Shown: piece after piece, positions 1 to 8,550 of the stretch
How positions within the stretch are numbered: position 1 is the first letter of the stretch
Layout: every line of letters begins with the position of its first letter
Source of the DNA: Deltaproteobacteria bacterium
Lineage (GTDB): Bacteria > SAR324 > JACQKK01
Direction: 5' to 3'
Length of the DNA stretch: 64,000 bases
Assembly (NCBI GenBank): GCA_029858505.1
Contig: JAOUEW010000005.1
Span: 62,001 to 126,000, forward strand
Program-made: the position numbers and the translations under genes
The notes under the pieces: model-generated
The model's input: only the letters and a program-made list of their open reading frames with translations
Told to the model about the DNA's origin: nothing
The model's database searches: none

Positions 1-49
1 TCATGGGGGAAAGAATAGCGGATAGATCCATGTTTCCTGGTTATTCACC

Positions 50-262
50 CCGCCGAACAACACCCCTGCCCCGGGGGCTTCCCCTCCCCTTCGTGGAGGG
101 GAAATACATTGAAGCCGGTGGGTGATGCGAGGACTTCCGTCCAGTCTATGTTTTCTGAACGGATGATTTGATGTGCCGATGACTTCGAGTAACGGGTGCT
201 GTTGGGGAATGATGGGTAATGAATAAATAGCCGTTGGATTCGAGTAACGGGTGCTGTTGGGT
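50..262. repeat. Composite palindromic intergenic repeat, locus 1
   Basis: This holds a hairpin module around ccctccccttcgtggagggg followed by the linker type gaagcc...ttccgtccag...gaacgg seen at six other loci in the window. A 23-base direct repeat, ttcgagtaacgggtgctgtt and onward, occurs at 184 and again at 239. No convincing gene lies in bases 1-323; the two minus-strand ORFs there are made of repeat sequence. Confidence 0.75.
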
Positions 263-323
263 TGACCTGCCCACCCCATGCCAGCTCATTCTAAGAACAG
301 GGATAGACCCCAGAAAGAACGCC

Positions 324-998
324 ATGACCCACGCCCTGGCCCTAGACACTTCCAGCGACGACCTGACCCTGGCCCTGATGAAAGATGGCCAGGTGGCCGC
401 CAGCCTGCAGCAGCCCATGGGGCGGCAAATCAACGCCCGCATTTTAGATGAAATCCACCGCCTGCTGACCCAGGAGGGGCTCACCCCCCGGCAGTTAGAC
501 CTGATCGGCGTGTCGGTGGGGCCCGGCTCCTTCACCGGCACACGGGTGGGCATGGCCCTGGCCCTGACCTTTGGGCAAGTGCTGAACAAACCGGTGATTG
601 GGATCGATACCCTGCGGGTGATGGCCGCCCAAACCACCCCCCGGGCAGAGCCGTTTTTGTGCGTGCTGCATTGCTCGCGGGATGAAGTGTTCATGGCCCG
701 TTATCAATGGGGGCCAACCGGGTATCCCCAGCGGCTGGATGATATTTCCATGGCTCTGCTGGAGGAATTCCCCGGCCGGGCCCAGAGCCTGCCCCTGGTC
801 TGGCGCAGCCTCACCCCCCGCTGGGGGGAGGATGTTCCCCCCCAGTTGGCCGGGTTGGAGCGCCTGCCCCTGACCCACCCCAGGGGCCCCCGGCTGCTGG
901 CCCTGGCCCTGGAAGACCGGCAGAACACCCCCGGCCCCTTTCCCCCGCCCGTTCCCCTGTACATCAAATCGGAGGCCTTCCGGCAATGGAAACCCTAG
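324..998 (+). CDS. tsaB: tRNA threonylcarbamoyladenosine biosynthesis protein TsaB
   Basis: TsaB is the inactive ASKHA-fold partner of TsaD in the t6A37 tRNA-modification complex in the cytoplasm. The 224-residue product begins MTHALALDTSSDDLTLAL, the phosphate-1-like strand of the family, and carries GPGSFTGTRVG near residue 70, a TsaB signature. The ORF track starts at 234, but those codons lie in repeat sequence; ATG 324 puts the first beta strand at the N terminus as in homologues. The last 13 bases overlap tsaD, so the two are translationally coupled. No tsaE or tsaC is in the window. Length is normal for the family. Confidence 0.93.
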   Translation: MTHALALDTSSDDLTLALMKDGQVAASLQQPMGRQINARILDEIHRLLTQEGLTPRQLDLIGVSVGPGSFTGTRVGMALALTFGQVLNKPVIGIDTLRVMAAQTTPRAEPFLCVLHCSRDEVFMARYQWGPTGYPQRLDDISMALLEEFPGRAQSLPLVWRSLTPRWGEDVPPQLAGLERLPLTHPRGPRLLALALEDRQNTPGPFPPPVPLYIKSEAFRQWKP

Positions 999-2008
999 GC
1001 TTGGCCATCGACACCACCTTTGATGACACCTCGGTGGCCCTGCTGCGGGGCACCCGCCAGGTGTTAAGCAACAAAACCCTGTCTCAGTACAAAGACCACG
1101 AGGCCTTTGGAGGGGTGATCCCCGAGCGGGCCAGCCGCCGCCACCTGGAGGTGATTCACCCCCTGATTCAAGACGCCCTGAAGGAAGGAGGCGCGGCGTT
1201 TGACCAGTTAGACTGGATCGCCGTGTCTCACAAACCAGGGCTGCTGGGGTCCATTCTGGTGGGGCTGACCGTGGCCAAAAGCTTGGCCTTTCTGCTGAAC
1301 CGCCCCCTCATCGGCATTAACCACATCGAGGCCCACCCCTACGCCAATTTTCTGGGCAACAGCCCCCTGGCCCAGGCCCTGGCCAATGGCCAAAACCCCT
1401 TCCCTCTGCTGCACTTGGTGGCGGCAGGGGGCCACACCCTGCTCATTTATCAGCGCGATCATTTTCAGTGGGAAATCGTGGGCCGCAGCCTAGACGACGC
1501 CGCTGGCGAATGCGTAGACAAAGCCGCCAAGATGTTTGGCCACCCCATGCCTGGGGGGCCGGTGGTGGACCGGCTGGCCATGGCCCACCCGCCGGGAGAC
1601 GTGGCCTTCCCCCGGCCACTGCTGAACGACCCAGGGCTGGATTTCTCCTTTAGCGGGTTGAAGACCGCCCTGCGCTATCACCTGGAGGCCCACCCCCAGG
1701 CCCCGGAAGGGCCCACCCTGGCCGCCTACTTTCAGGCGGTGTGCGATGTGCTAACGGCCAAAACCCTGCGGGCGGCCCGGCGGCTGAAGGTGGAGCGAAT
1801 CACGTTGTCGGGGGGGTTGTGCGCCAGCCAAAAACTGCGGGAGGAATTCCGCCGGGCGGCAGATCAAGAAGGGTTGGAATTGTTTGTGCCGCCCCCGGCC
1901 CTGTGCACCGACAACGCCGCCATGGTGGCCTGCCTGGGGGCCTTTCGCCACCAAGCGGGGCGGCACGACAGCCTGGCCCTGGACGGCGAGTCAAATCTGT
2001 TGGGATAG
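986..2008 (+). CDS. tsaD: tRNA N6-adenosine threonylcarbamoyltransferase TsaD
   Basis: TsaD transfers the threonylcarbamoyl group from TC-AMP to A37 of ANN-decoding tRNAs. The 340-residue protein shows the metal-binding HxxxH as HIEAH, the AAGGHT nucleotide loop, GRSLDDAAGECVDKAAKM, DFSFSGLKTALR and a C-terminal CTDNAAM, all in family order. The N-terminal motif reads DTTFDDTSVA where most homologues have ETSCDETAVA, so this copy is somewhat divergent at the nucleotide-binding strand. It overlaps tsaB by 13 bases, and the pair looks like a two-gene operon ending in a repeat region. Confidence 0.95.
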   Translation: METLGLAIDTTFDDTSVALLRGTRQVLSNKTLSQYKDHEAFGGVIPERASRRHLEVIHPLIQDALKEGGAAFDQLDWIAVSHKPGLLGSILVGLTVAKSLAFLLNRPLIGINHIEAHPYANFLGNSPLAQALANGQNPFPLLHLVAAGGHTLLIYQRDHFQWEIVGRSLDDAAGECVDKAAKMFGHPMPGGPVVDRLAMAHPPGDVAFPRPLLNDPGLDFSFSGLKTALRYHLEAHPQAPEGPTLAAYFQAVCDVLTAKTLRAARRLKVERITLSGGLCASQKLREEFRRAADQEGLELFVPPPALCTDNAAMVACLGAFRHQAGRHDSLALDGESNLLG

Positions 2009-2019
2009 ATCAACACACG

Positions 2020-2440
2020 CCCGGCCCACAGCACCCCGCTACTCGAATCCATCGGCTCATTCCGAACAGCACCCCTCCCTGGCGGCTGCGCCGCCTGTCC
2101 CTCCCCATTCGGAGAGGGACAATACGGCTTAGGCCGAGGGGTGGAGATAGAACCCGTTTGGATGAGGGGACTGGAAGGATAAAAACAAATCACTTTTCGG
2201 ATGCGAATGATTTCCCGAACAGCACCCCTCCCTGGCGGCTGCGCCGCCTGTCCCTCCCCATTCGGAGAGGGACAATACGGCTTAGGCCGAGGGGTGGAGA
2301 TAGAACCCGTTTGGATGAGGGGACTGGAAGGATAAAAACAGATCACTTTTCGACTTCGATTTACTTTCCCCTCCACGAAGGGGAGGGGAGGGGTCTTGTT
2401 CGGATGCGCGCAGGGGGAAGAAGAGGGATACGGTTAGAAA
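2020..2440. repeat. Composite palindromic intergenic repeat, locus 2, with a 138-bp direct duplication
   Basis: Two near-identical copies, 2062-2199 and 2215-2352, lie 153 bases apart. Each holds a hairpin arm (ctccctggcggctgcgccgc) followed by ccctccccattcggagaggg and a tail ending in cacttttcg. A third, different arm with ttcccctccacgaaggggag follows at about 2366. The ORFs of the track in this interval run through the repeats and are not credible genes. The locus separates tsaD from the convergent fab/gcvH operon. Confidence 0.9.
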
Positions 2441-2455
2441 GAATTGAACCCGGAA

Positions 2456-2842
2456 TTAATGTCCACCCGCGTCGAGATAGGCTTGATACTGGGCGGCGTC
2501 CATCAACTGGTCCAGTTCTTTGGGGTCGCTCAACTCCAGGGCAAAAATCCAGCCCTCGCCAAAGGGGGCTTCGTTCACTTTTTCCGGGGCCTCGGTAAGG
2601 GCGGTGTTGATTTCGGTCACCGTTCCGCTGGCTGGGGCGTACAGGTCCGACACCGACTTCACGCTCTCCAGTTCCGCCGCCGATTCTCCCGCGGATACTT
2701 TTTTGCCCACTTCGGGCAGTTCCACGAACACGATGTCGGTCAATTGTTCTTGGGCGTAATGGGTAATGCCCACCCGGGCGGTCTTGCCCCCCACCTGGAT
2801 CCATTCGTGCTGCTTGGTGTATTTCCGATCGTTGGGATTCAT
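2456..2842 (-). CDS. gcvH: Glycine cleavage system H protein
   Basis: GcvH is the lipoyl carrier that shuttles the aminomethyl intermediate between GcvP, GcvT and the L protein. The 128-residue product has the family fold and length, and the lipoylation lysine sits in ELESVKSVSDLYAP at about residue 62. It is the last gene of the minus-strand fatty-acid cluster, 57 bases after fabF. No gcvT, gcvP or lipoate enzyme is nearby. Lipoate is made from octanoyl-ACP, so the location beside acpP/fabF may be meaningful, for example as a lipoyl-relay substrate, but that is inference. Identity is clear; the role outside glycine cleavage is open. Confidence 0.93.
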   Translation of the reverse strand: MNPNDRKYTKQHEWIQVGGKTARVGITHYAQEQLTDIVFVELPEVGKKVSAGESAAELESVKSVSDLYAPASGTVTEINTALTEAPEKVNEAPFGEGWIFALELSDPKELDQLMDAAQYQAYLDAGGH

Positions 2843-2899
2843 GCCCGTGAACGCTCTAAAGAAAGTTTGAAATTCGGGGTATCCCCCGCCATTACCCGC

Positions 2900-4129
2900 T
2901 TACACCCGCTTGAACACCAGGGTGGCGTTGGTTCCACCAAAGCCGAAAGAGTTGCTCATCACCACGTTCAGTTTGCGCTCTTTGGCCTTGTTGGGGGTCA
3001 CGTCCAGGTCGCACTCTGGGTCCAGGTTGTCCACGTTGATGGTGGGAGGCACCAGGTTGTGCTGCATCGACTTCAAGCTGACCACGGCCTCCAGGGCCCC
3101 GGCGGCACCCAACAGGTGGCCAGACATCGACTTGGAGGAACTGATGGAGACTTTCTTGGCGGCGTCTCCCATCAGCATTTTCATGGCCTTCAGTTCGTTG
3201 ATGTCTCCCACCGGGGTAGACGTGCCATGGGCGTTCACGTAGTCCACCTGGTCCGCGTTCACTCCGGCGTCATCCAGGGCCATCTTCATGGCCCTCAACG
3301 GGCCGTCGGTGGTGGGGGAGGTAATGTGGTTGGCGTCGGAGCTAAAGCCATAGCCCGCCAGTTCTCCGTAAATTTTGGCCCCACGGGCCTTGGCGAATTC
3401 GTATTCTTCCAAAATCAAAATGCCAGCGCCTTCTCCCAGCACAAAGCCGTCGCGGTCGCGGTCGTAGGGGCGGCTGGCTTTGGCGGGTTCATCGTTGCGT
3501 TGAGACAGGGCCTTCATGGCGGAAAACCCGCCAATGGCCAGGGGGCACACCACGGCTTCAGCCCCCCCCACAATCATCACGGTGGCGTCGCCCCGCTCGA
3601 TAATGCGGGCGGCGTCGCCGATGGAGTGGTTGGAGGACGAGCAGGCGCTCACCGTAGAGGTGGTGTAGCCCTTGCAGTTATACATGATGGAAATGTAACC
3701 AGAGGCCATGTTGGAAATAACCATGGGAATGAAGAACGGGGTGATCCTCCGGGGGCCGCTCTCCAGCAACACGGTGTGATATTTCTCGATCGACATCAGC
3801 CCGCCGATGCCAATGCCCACGCTCACGCCCACCTTGGGGGCCAATTCATCGGAGATGGTGAGGTTGGCGTCTTTCAGGGCTTGGTCCGCCGCCACGATGG
3901 CGTAATGGATGAACTCATCCATCTTCTTCAATTCCTTGGGGTCAATCACCCCGGTGGTGTCAAATCCCTTCACCTCACCGGCAATCTGGCTGCGGTAATC
4001 GGTGGCATCGAATTTGGTGATGCGGGTGATGCCGCTTTTTCCGTGAGAGATGCCGTCCCAAGTGGCATCCACGGTATTGCCCAGGGGAGAAATACACCCC
4101 AAGCCGGTCACGACGATCCGTTTCTTCAT
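2900..4129 (-). CDS. fabF: 3-oxoacyl-[acyl-carrier-protein] synthase II
   Basis: This is the elongating condensing enzyme of type II fatty-acid synthesis, using malonyl-ACP and acyl-ACP. The 409-residue protein starts MKKRIVVTGLGCISPLGN. The catalytic Cys is in STVSACSSSNHSIGDA at about residue 164, the two catalytic histidines are in NAHGTSTPVGD and SMSGHLLGAAGALE, and the conserved lysine is in SSSKSMSGH. Length is typical. It follows acpP in the same direction after a 341-base gap, which is unusually long for this normally tight pair and may hide a second promoter. Confidence 0.97.
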   Translation of the reverse strand: MKKRIVVTGLGCISPLGNTVDATWDGISHGKSGITRITKFDATDYRSQIAGEVKGFDTTGVIDPKELKKMDEFIHYAIVAADQALKDANLTISDELAPKVGVSVGIGIGGLMSIEKYHTVLLESGPRRITPFFIPMVISNMASGYISIMYNCKGYTTSTVSACSSSNHSIGDAARIIERGDATVMIVGGAEAVVCPLAIGGFSAMKALSQRNDEPAKASRPYDRDRDGFVLGEGAGILILEEYEFAKARGAKIYGELAGYGFSSDANHITSPTTDGPLRAMKMALDDAGVNADQVDYVNAHGTSTPVGDINELKAMKMLMGDAAKKVSISSSKSMSGHLLGAAGALEAVVSLKSMQHNLVPPTINVDNLDPECDLDVTPNKAKERKLNVVMSNSFGFGGTNATLVFKRV

Positions 4130-4470
4130 GAAAGACCTTATCGGTTGGTATGGAGAAAATTGAGACGGGTGGATGCGGAAAAACCCGATTGGGGGCGTGC
4201 CTGCCGGTCCGTCAGCGTTGGGTTGTCGGCCCTGACCACCGTGTGATGCCTTACACGTTTTCCGTCCTCGCTGTACTGTGCTTGCCGTGATTGCTTTGCT
4301 GGCTCTGCCGAACGTTTCGTTTGAACAGGCTTTCCAAAACTGATTCGCCCGGTTTCCCCTCCCTGGGCCTGTTTTTTCCAGGAATAGCGGCCCAAGAATG
4401 GGCGCCCCCCATCATACCACGGGGGGCCCAGAACGCGGGGCACAGACATGCCAGCCCGGTTGAAAACCGG
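4130..4470. other. Noncoding gap between acpP and fabF
   Basis: The 341 bases contain only basic, low-complexity ORFs (103 and 104 codons on the minus strand) with no family features and no good ribosome binding site. I see no repeat element here. It may carry a fabF promoter or an acpP 3' processing/terminator region, but no hairpin with a T-run stands out. Confidence 0.5.
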
Positions 4471-4701
4471 TTAGCGGTTTTCGTTGATGTAGTCGATGGC
4501 CGATTGCACGGTGGTGATTTTTTCGGCTTCGTCATCGGGAATTTCGATGCCAAACTCTTCTTCAAACGCCATCACCAACTCCACGGTATCCAGGGAGTCG
4601 GCCCCCAGGTCGTCCACAAAATGGGAGGTGTTCTTGATTTCGCCCAATTCCACGTTCAATTGCTCGGCGATGATTTGTTTGACCTTGGCTTCGATTTCCA
4701 T
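4471..4701 (-). CDS. acpP: Acyl carrier protein
   Basis: ACP carries growing acyl chains on 4'-phosphopantetheine for the Fab enzymes, LpxA/LpxD and lipoyl synthesis. The 76-residue acidic protein has the phosphopantetheine serine in [14 protein letters not shown] at about residue 36, and typical ends ([22 protein letters not shown]). An AAGGAG-type site (tctcctta on the plus strand) lies just upstream of the ATG. It sits between fabG and fabF as in most bacteria. Confidence 0.98.
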   Translation of the reverse strand: MEIEAKVKQIIAEQLNVELGEIKNTSHFVDDLGADSLDTVELVMAFEEEFGIEIPDDEAEKITTVQSAIDYINENR

Positions 4702-4812
4702 GACAAGCTCTCCTTAGGTTGAAAAACACCCGTTTTCCGGGTGGACATTGGCGGTTTTACCAGGCTTTTGTCAAATACGGGATGGCCCGGCGGATGTCAA
4801 TAGGGGGATCGG

Positions 4813-5550
4813 TTAGTACATTCCACCATTGATATGCAAGGTGGTGCCGGTAATGTATCCGGCATCCTCACCTGCCAAAAAGCACACGGCCTTGGCAATT
4901 TCTTCGGCCCGGCCCATGCGCCCCAGGGGCACGTTGGCCAAAATGGCCTTGGTCTGCTCTTCGTTCAGTTCGGCGGTCATGTCGGTTTCAATAAACCCGG
5001 GGGCCACGGCGTTGCAGGTAATGTTGCGCGAACCCACTTCCTTGGCCAAAGACTTGGTGAAACCGGTCATGGCGGCCTTGGCACTGGCGTAATTCACCTG
5101 GCCGGGGTTGCCGGTGTGCCCCACCACCGAGGTGATGTTGATGACCCGTCCCCAGCGTTGCTTCACCATGGTTTTAATCACGGCCCGGGTGGTGTGGAAC
5201 ACGCCGTCCAGGTTCACCCCCATCACTTGGCGCCAGTCGTCTTCTTTCATCCGCATAAACAACTGATCGCGGGTAATTCCGGCGTTGTTCACCAGAATGT
5301 GCAGCCCCCCCAGGGTGGCCACGGTTTCCTCCACCGCTTTTTCCATGGCGGCAGGGTCCGACACGTCCGCGGGGAAATACAGGCACTTACGGCCGGTTTT
5401 TTCCACCTCGGCCTGCACCGCCCGGCCCTGTTCTGGGGTGCGGTTGGTGAACGCCACGTTGGCGCCCGCCTTGGCCAGCTCCAGCAGAATGGCTTTGCCA
5501 ATTCCCCGGCCCCCGCCAGTCACGAAGGCCACTTTGTTTTCCAAACTCAT
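4813..5550 (-). CDS. fabG: 3-oxoacyl-[acyl-carrier-protein] reductase
   Basis: An NADPH-dependent short-chain dehydrogenase that reduces 3-ketoacyl-ACP. The 245-residue protein shows the Rossmann motif TGGGRGIGKAI near residue 11, VNNAGITRD near 87, and the catalytic Ser plus YxxxK in ITSVVGHTGNPGQVNYASAK near 138-155. The C terminus ends TTLHINGGMY as in FabG. It lies between fabD (282 bases upstream) and acpP (111 bases downstream), supporting fatty-acid synthesis rather than another SDR role. Confidence 0.96.
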   Translation of the reverse strand: MSLENKVAFVTGGGRGIGKAILLELAKAGANVAFTNRTPEQGRAVQAEVEKTGRKCLYFPADVSDPAAMEKAVEETVATLGGLHILVNNAGITRDQLFMRMKEDDWRQVMGVNLDGVFHTTRAVIKTMVKQRWGRVINITSVVGHTGNPGQVNYASAKAAMTGFTKSLAKEVGSRNITCNAVAPGFIETDMTAELNEEQTKAILANVPLGRMGRAEEIAKAVCFLAGEDAGYITGTTLHINGGMY

Positions 5551-5832
5551 CAGCGATTCGTCCCTTTTGAATGAACAACCATCATTTATTCATAGCAATA
5601 CAAGATATTCAAACCTAACGAGACCTTTGCGTAACCTATTTTTTTCCATCCCCCTGCCCCCAATCCCTCTTTTCACGGCCAAAACTCTGGTGAGACAAAG
5701 GTCTCAACTATTCAAAGATACTCATAACCAGCTTCATCTTGGCAAAGCGTGCGGCGGCGTTCGCAACACACCAATCTCTCGTTCAATCAAAATCCCGGCG
5801 CTAGGCAGAAACTTGACGCACGGGTGCATTCG
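5551..5832. other. Gap between fabD and fabG
   Basis: The 282 bases hold no credible ORF. They are less GC-rich than the flanking genes, with a pyrimidine-rich stretch (cccctgcccccaatccctct). A secondary promoter for fabG-acpP-fabF is plausible, but no clear -35/-10 pair can be named. Confidence 0.4.
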
Positions 5833-6750
5833 CTACGAAAACAACGCCTTCAGCACCGCCTGCAGAGATTCATCATCCCCCACGTTATAGGTCGTGAGGG
5901 ATTTGTCAATGCGCTTGTTCAGCCCGGCCAGCACCTTGCCGTGGCCCAGTTCCACCATGGTGGTGATGCCCTGGGCGGCCATGGCCCGCACCCCCGTGTC
6001 CCAGCGCACCGGGCTGGTGATCTGCTTCACCAGGGAGGGGAGGAAATCTCCCGCCCGATTGAGGAGGCGGTTGTCTACGTTCACCACCACCGGGCACTGG
6101 GCGTCTACAAACGAAATCCCCTTCAGCACGGCTTCCATGGCCTGGGCCGCTGGCGCCATGAGGGGCGAATGAAAGGGCGCGCTGACGGCCAACATTTTAC
6201 CCTTGGCCCGGGCCAGCACCCGCTCCACCGCTTGGGTGTGCCCGGAAATCACGATTTGTCCGGGAGCGTTGAAGTTGGCGGGACCCACCACTTGGCCCTT
6301 GGCCTCTTCGGCGCACAGGGCTTCCAATTCGGGGCCTTCCATGCCCAACACCGCCGCCATGGCACCCACCCCCACCGGGGTGGCCTGCTGCATGAATTTC
6401 CCCCGTTGATGGACGGCCTTCACCGCGTCGGAGAAGGACAGCACCCCGGCCGCCACCAGGGCGGAGTATTCGCCCAGGCTGTGGCCCGCCACCATGCGGG
6501 GGGCCGCGTTGGCCGATTGGGCCAGCAGGCGCTGGGCAATCACCGACACGGTCAAAATGGCCGGTTGGGCGTTTTGGGTTAGGCCCAGGGTGTCTTCGGG
6601 CCCTTCCAGGCACAGGGTTTTCAGGTCAAACCCCAGGGCATCGTTGGCTTCGGCAAACAGGTCCCGGGCCAGGGGGTGGGCGTCTACAAACCCCTTGCCC
6701 ATGCCCACCGCCTGAGAGCCCTGTCCGGGAAAAAGAAAGGCCAGAGTCAC
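5833..6750 (-). CDS. fabD: Malonyl CoA-acyl carrier protein transacylase
   Basis: FabD loads malonate from malonyl-CoA onto ACP. The 305-residue protein begins MTLAFLFPGQGSQAVGMG, has the nucleophilic serine in AGHSLGEYSALVAAG at about residue 91, and the catalytic histidine in SAPFHSPLM at about residue 200. Length is standard. It follows rpmF directly (23 bases), whereas in the usual cluster plsX and fabH lie between rpmF and fabD. Confidence 0.97.
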   Translation of the reverse strand: MTLAFLFPGQGSQAVGMGKGFVDAHPLARDLFAEANDALGFDLKTLCLEGPEDTLGLTQNAQPAILTVSVIAQRLLAQSANAAPRMVAGHSLGEYSALVAAGVLSFSDAVKAVHQRGKFMQQATPVGVGAMAAVLGMEGPELEALCAEEAKGQVVGPANFNAPGQIVISGHTQAVERVLARAKGKMLAVSAPFHSPLMAPAAQAMEAVLKGISFVDAQCPVVVNVDNRLLNRAGDFLPSLVKQITSPVRWDTGVRAMAAQGITTMVELGHGKVLAGLNKRIDKSLTTYNVGDDESLQAVLKALFS

Positions 6751-6773
6751 GGGTGTTCCTTATGGGTGGCGGT

Positions 6774-6956
6774 TTAGTAGTTTTCGACCTGCACCACTTC
6801 TTTGCCTTTGAAGTGCCCGCACTTGGGGCACACCCGGTGCAAAAGAATGGCCTCCTGGCAGTTTCCGCACTTCACCAGGGAAGGCGCCTTTAGGGCGTGG
6901 TGGCTGCGGCGGGTGTTTTTCTTGCGCTTTGAAGTTCTATCCTGTGGTACGGCCAT
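6774..6956 (-). CDS. rpmF: 50S ribosomal protein L32
   Basis: A small basic ribosomal protein, 60 residues, starting MAVPQDRTSKRKKNTRRSHH. Two CxxC pairs (CGNC and CPKC) form the zinc ribbon, so this is the zinc-binding (C+) form. It sits between yceD and fabD, the conserved yceD-rpmF-fab arrangement that couples ribosome and membrane synthesis. Confidence 0.97.
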   Translation of the reverse strand: MAVPQDRTSKRKKNTRRSHHALKAPSLVKCGNCQEAILLHRVCPKCGHFKGKEVVQVENY

Positions 6957-6997
6957 GGTCCGGCTCCGGTGTGGAATGGTGAAAAAGAAAGTAAAAA

Positions 6998-7675
6998 CTA
7001 TTCCGTTGGTTTCAGTAAATCTTTCAGCCCGGCAAAGGGGTGGTGGCTATCCTCGGCGGGGCAGCCGCAGGGGCCTTCGTTCAGGTTGTGCCCGCAGCGG
7101 GGGCAAAGCCCCTGGCAATCCTCACGGCAATGGCGTTGGGGCGGCAGGGCCAGCAGTATTTGCTCTTCCACCAACAGGTCCAGGTCCACCGTATCGCCAG
7201 AGAAAAACACCTGCTCCAGCTCTCCCGTTGTCCATTCGAATCCATCTAAATCTACGTTCAGCCCCCCGCTGGAATCTCCCCCCTCAAAATCCACGCGCCC
7301 CCCGATCACTCCCCCCCCCTTCCATTCTGCCCGGCCATGGTCCCCCAGGCTTGGTTCCCCTTTGGTATTTCCTTTGGCGTGTCCGGCGGGCCCCGGTTCG
7401 TGAATCAGTTCCACCGCCAGGGTGTCGGTCACTTCCACCCTCAAGGGGGCTAGGCAGCGGTCGCACAGGGCGGCGGGCTTGGCCCCCACGGTTCCTTCGG
7501 CGAAGATACGGTCGTCTCGCCGCCATAGGGTCAGGGTGCCCTCGGCTTGGCTGCCGGGCATACCGGCTGCGGGTTGGGGGCCGGTTAGTTCCACCAGCCG
7601 GGCCATAAGGGCTAGGTTAACCTTCACCTGCCAAGTGCGGGGGTCCACCCCAATTTGTGCCACCGGAATCTTCAC
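6998..7675 (-). CDS. yceD: YceD/DUF177 family protein
   Basis: DUF177 proteins are almost always encoded just before rpmF; a role in large-subunit or 23S rRNA metabolism has been proposed. The 225-residue protein carries CDRCLAPL mid-protein and a C-terminal cysteine cluster, CREDCQGLCPRCGHNLN, typical of the family. A Gly-rich acidic insert (about residues 100-125) precedes the conserved C-terminal part. It is the promoter-proximal gene of the rpmF-fab operon, 41 bases ahead of rpmF. Confidence 0.9.
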   Translation of the reverse strand: MKIPVAQIGVDPRTWQVKVNLALMARLVELTGPQPAAGMPGSQAEGTLTLWRRDDRIFAEGTVGAKPAALCDRCLAPLRVEVTDTLAVELIHEPGPAGHAKGNTKGEPSLGDHGRAEWKGGGVIGGRVDFEGGDSSGGLNVDLDGFEWTTGELEQVFFSGDTVDLDLLVEEQILLALPPQRHCREDCQGLCPRCGHNLNEGPCGCPAEDSHHPFAGLKDLLKPTE

Positions 7676-7926
7676 TGAATTTTCACGGTATCTTTATTCC
7701 TGATGCGTCATGACAACACCCAGGCACACGACCCGGTTACACTGTAAAAAGTTTTTTTCATTACAGAGTCTTCGCTGTAATGTTTTGAGGCTGTTGTTTC
7801 GTCACGGCAACCGGCAGGGCTTCACCCCTGATGCCCGTGAAACAGCCAGCAAAACGCTGAAAACACCGGAAACAATCAGGCTAAATTTTCGGGAGGGTCT
7901 TGTCAAGAAATCCTGTGGCTGGCGCT
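7676..7926. promoter_or_regulatory. Probable promoter region of the yceD-rpmF-fab operon
   Basis: The 251 bases between the UPF0016 gene's end and yceD's start are AT-richer than the surrounding coding DNA and hold no good ORF. As the upstream flank of the first gene in the minus-strand cluster this is where its promoter should be. I cannot place a specific -35/-10 pair with confidence. Confidence 0.4.
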
Positions 7927-8199
7927 TCATGCCCGGACCAGGGTCCAAACCCCCACCGCCACAAACCCCACGCCCGCAACCACGTGCAACGCGCGAGGAT
8001 GCAGCCAGCGGGAAACCAAGTCTCCCGCCAGCACGCCCAGCCCCGCCGCCAACACCAACGCCATGGCGGCGGCTAAAAACACCGTAATTTTCCCGTTTTC
8101 CTGGTCGGCGGAAAACAACAGGGTGGCCAGTTGGGTTTTATCCCCCAACTCGGCCAAAAACACCGTGGAAAGCACGGTAAAAAACAGTTTCATATCCAT
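7927..8199 (-). CDS. Half-size UPF0016/GDT1-type cation transporter
   Basis: UPF0016 proteins (TMEM165/Gdt1, Vibrio MneA, cyanobacterial Mnx) move Mn2+ or Ca2+ out of the cytoplasm. This 90-residue protein has the hallmark AELGDKTQLAT inside its first membrane segment and two more hydrophobic segments (about 36-60 and 70-88). Full-length members have two such units; here there is only one, so it would have to assemble as a homo-oligomer or with another half elsewhere. It starts 3 bases after the stop of a His/Asp-rich exported peptide, implying co-transcription. Substrate is inferred from the family. Confidence 0.82.
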   Translation of the reverse strand: MDMKLFFTVLSTVFLAELGDKTQLATLLFSADQENGKITVFLAAAMALVLAAGLGVLAGDLVSRWLHPRALHVVAGVGFVAVGVWTLVRA

Positions 8200-8202
8200 A
8201 GA

Positions 8203-8487
8203 TTAGTGGCGATTTCCGCGCTCTTGGCCCTTCCCTTTTCCCTTGGCGCCCTTGCCTTGCTTGTCTTCCTTGGCGCCCTTCTTTTCTTTCATATCCTTAT
8301 GTTTTTCCTTCTCTTTTTTTCCTTTTTCATGACTATCGTCATCCTCATGATCGTCATGGTCGTCCATTTCTTCATGGGCGGCTTTGTCGTCGGCCCGCGC
8401 AGGAGACACCAGAGGTCCAGCGCCCAAGCCCAACACAAACGCCAGGGCCAAAGCAGAGATCCATTTCAACAGAGATTGAAGTTTCAT
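8203..8487 (-). CDS. Exported His/Asp/Lys-rich small protein, candidate metal buffer
   Basis: The 94-residue product has a signal peptide (MKLQSLLKWISALALAFVLG, cleavage near SPARA-DD) and then an extreme low-complexity mature part: an acidic/His segment with EEMDDHDDHEDDDSHE, then a Lys/Gly-rich tail. Such composition suits binding of divalent metal in the periplasm. The next gene, 3 bases downstream, is a UPF0016 transporter, so a joint role in Mn2+ or other cation export is a reasonable inference. I recognise no named family. The low-complexity tail gives little for homology searches. Confidence 0.7.
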   Translation of the reverse strand: MKLQSLLKWISALALAFVLGLGAGPLVSPARADDKAAHEEMDDHDDHEDDDSHEKGKKEKEKHKDMKEKKGAKEDKQGKGAKGKGKGQERGNRH

Positions 8488-8550
8488 ATTCTCGCCTCGG
8501 AAAAGGGGTGAACAGCCCAGGGGAAGTCAACATCCTATGTCTCATGAAAA

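Noticed and set aside
2444-4246. 600-codon plus-strand ORF
   Set aside because: Antisense to gcvH and fabF, both with clear catalytic motifs.
4138-4565. Overlapping 103- and 104-codon ORFs between acpP and fabF
   Set aside because: Basic, low-information sequence, no ribosome binding site, and overlapping each other in different frames and also the acpP end.
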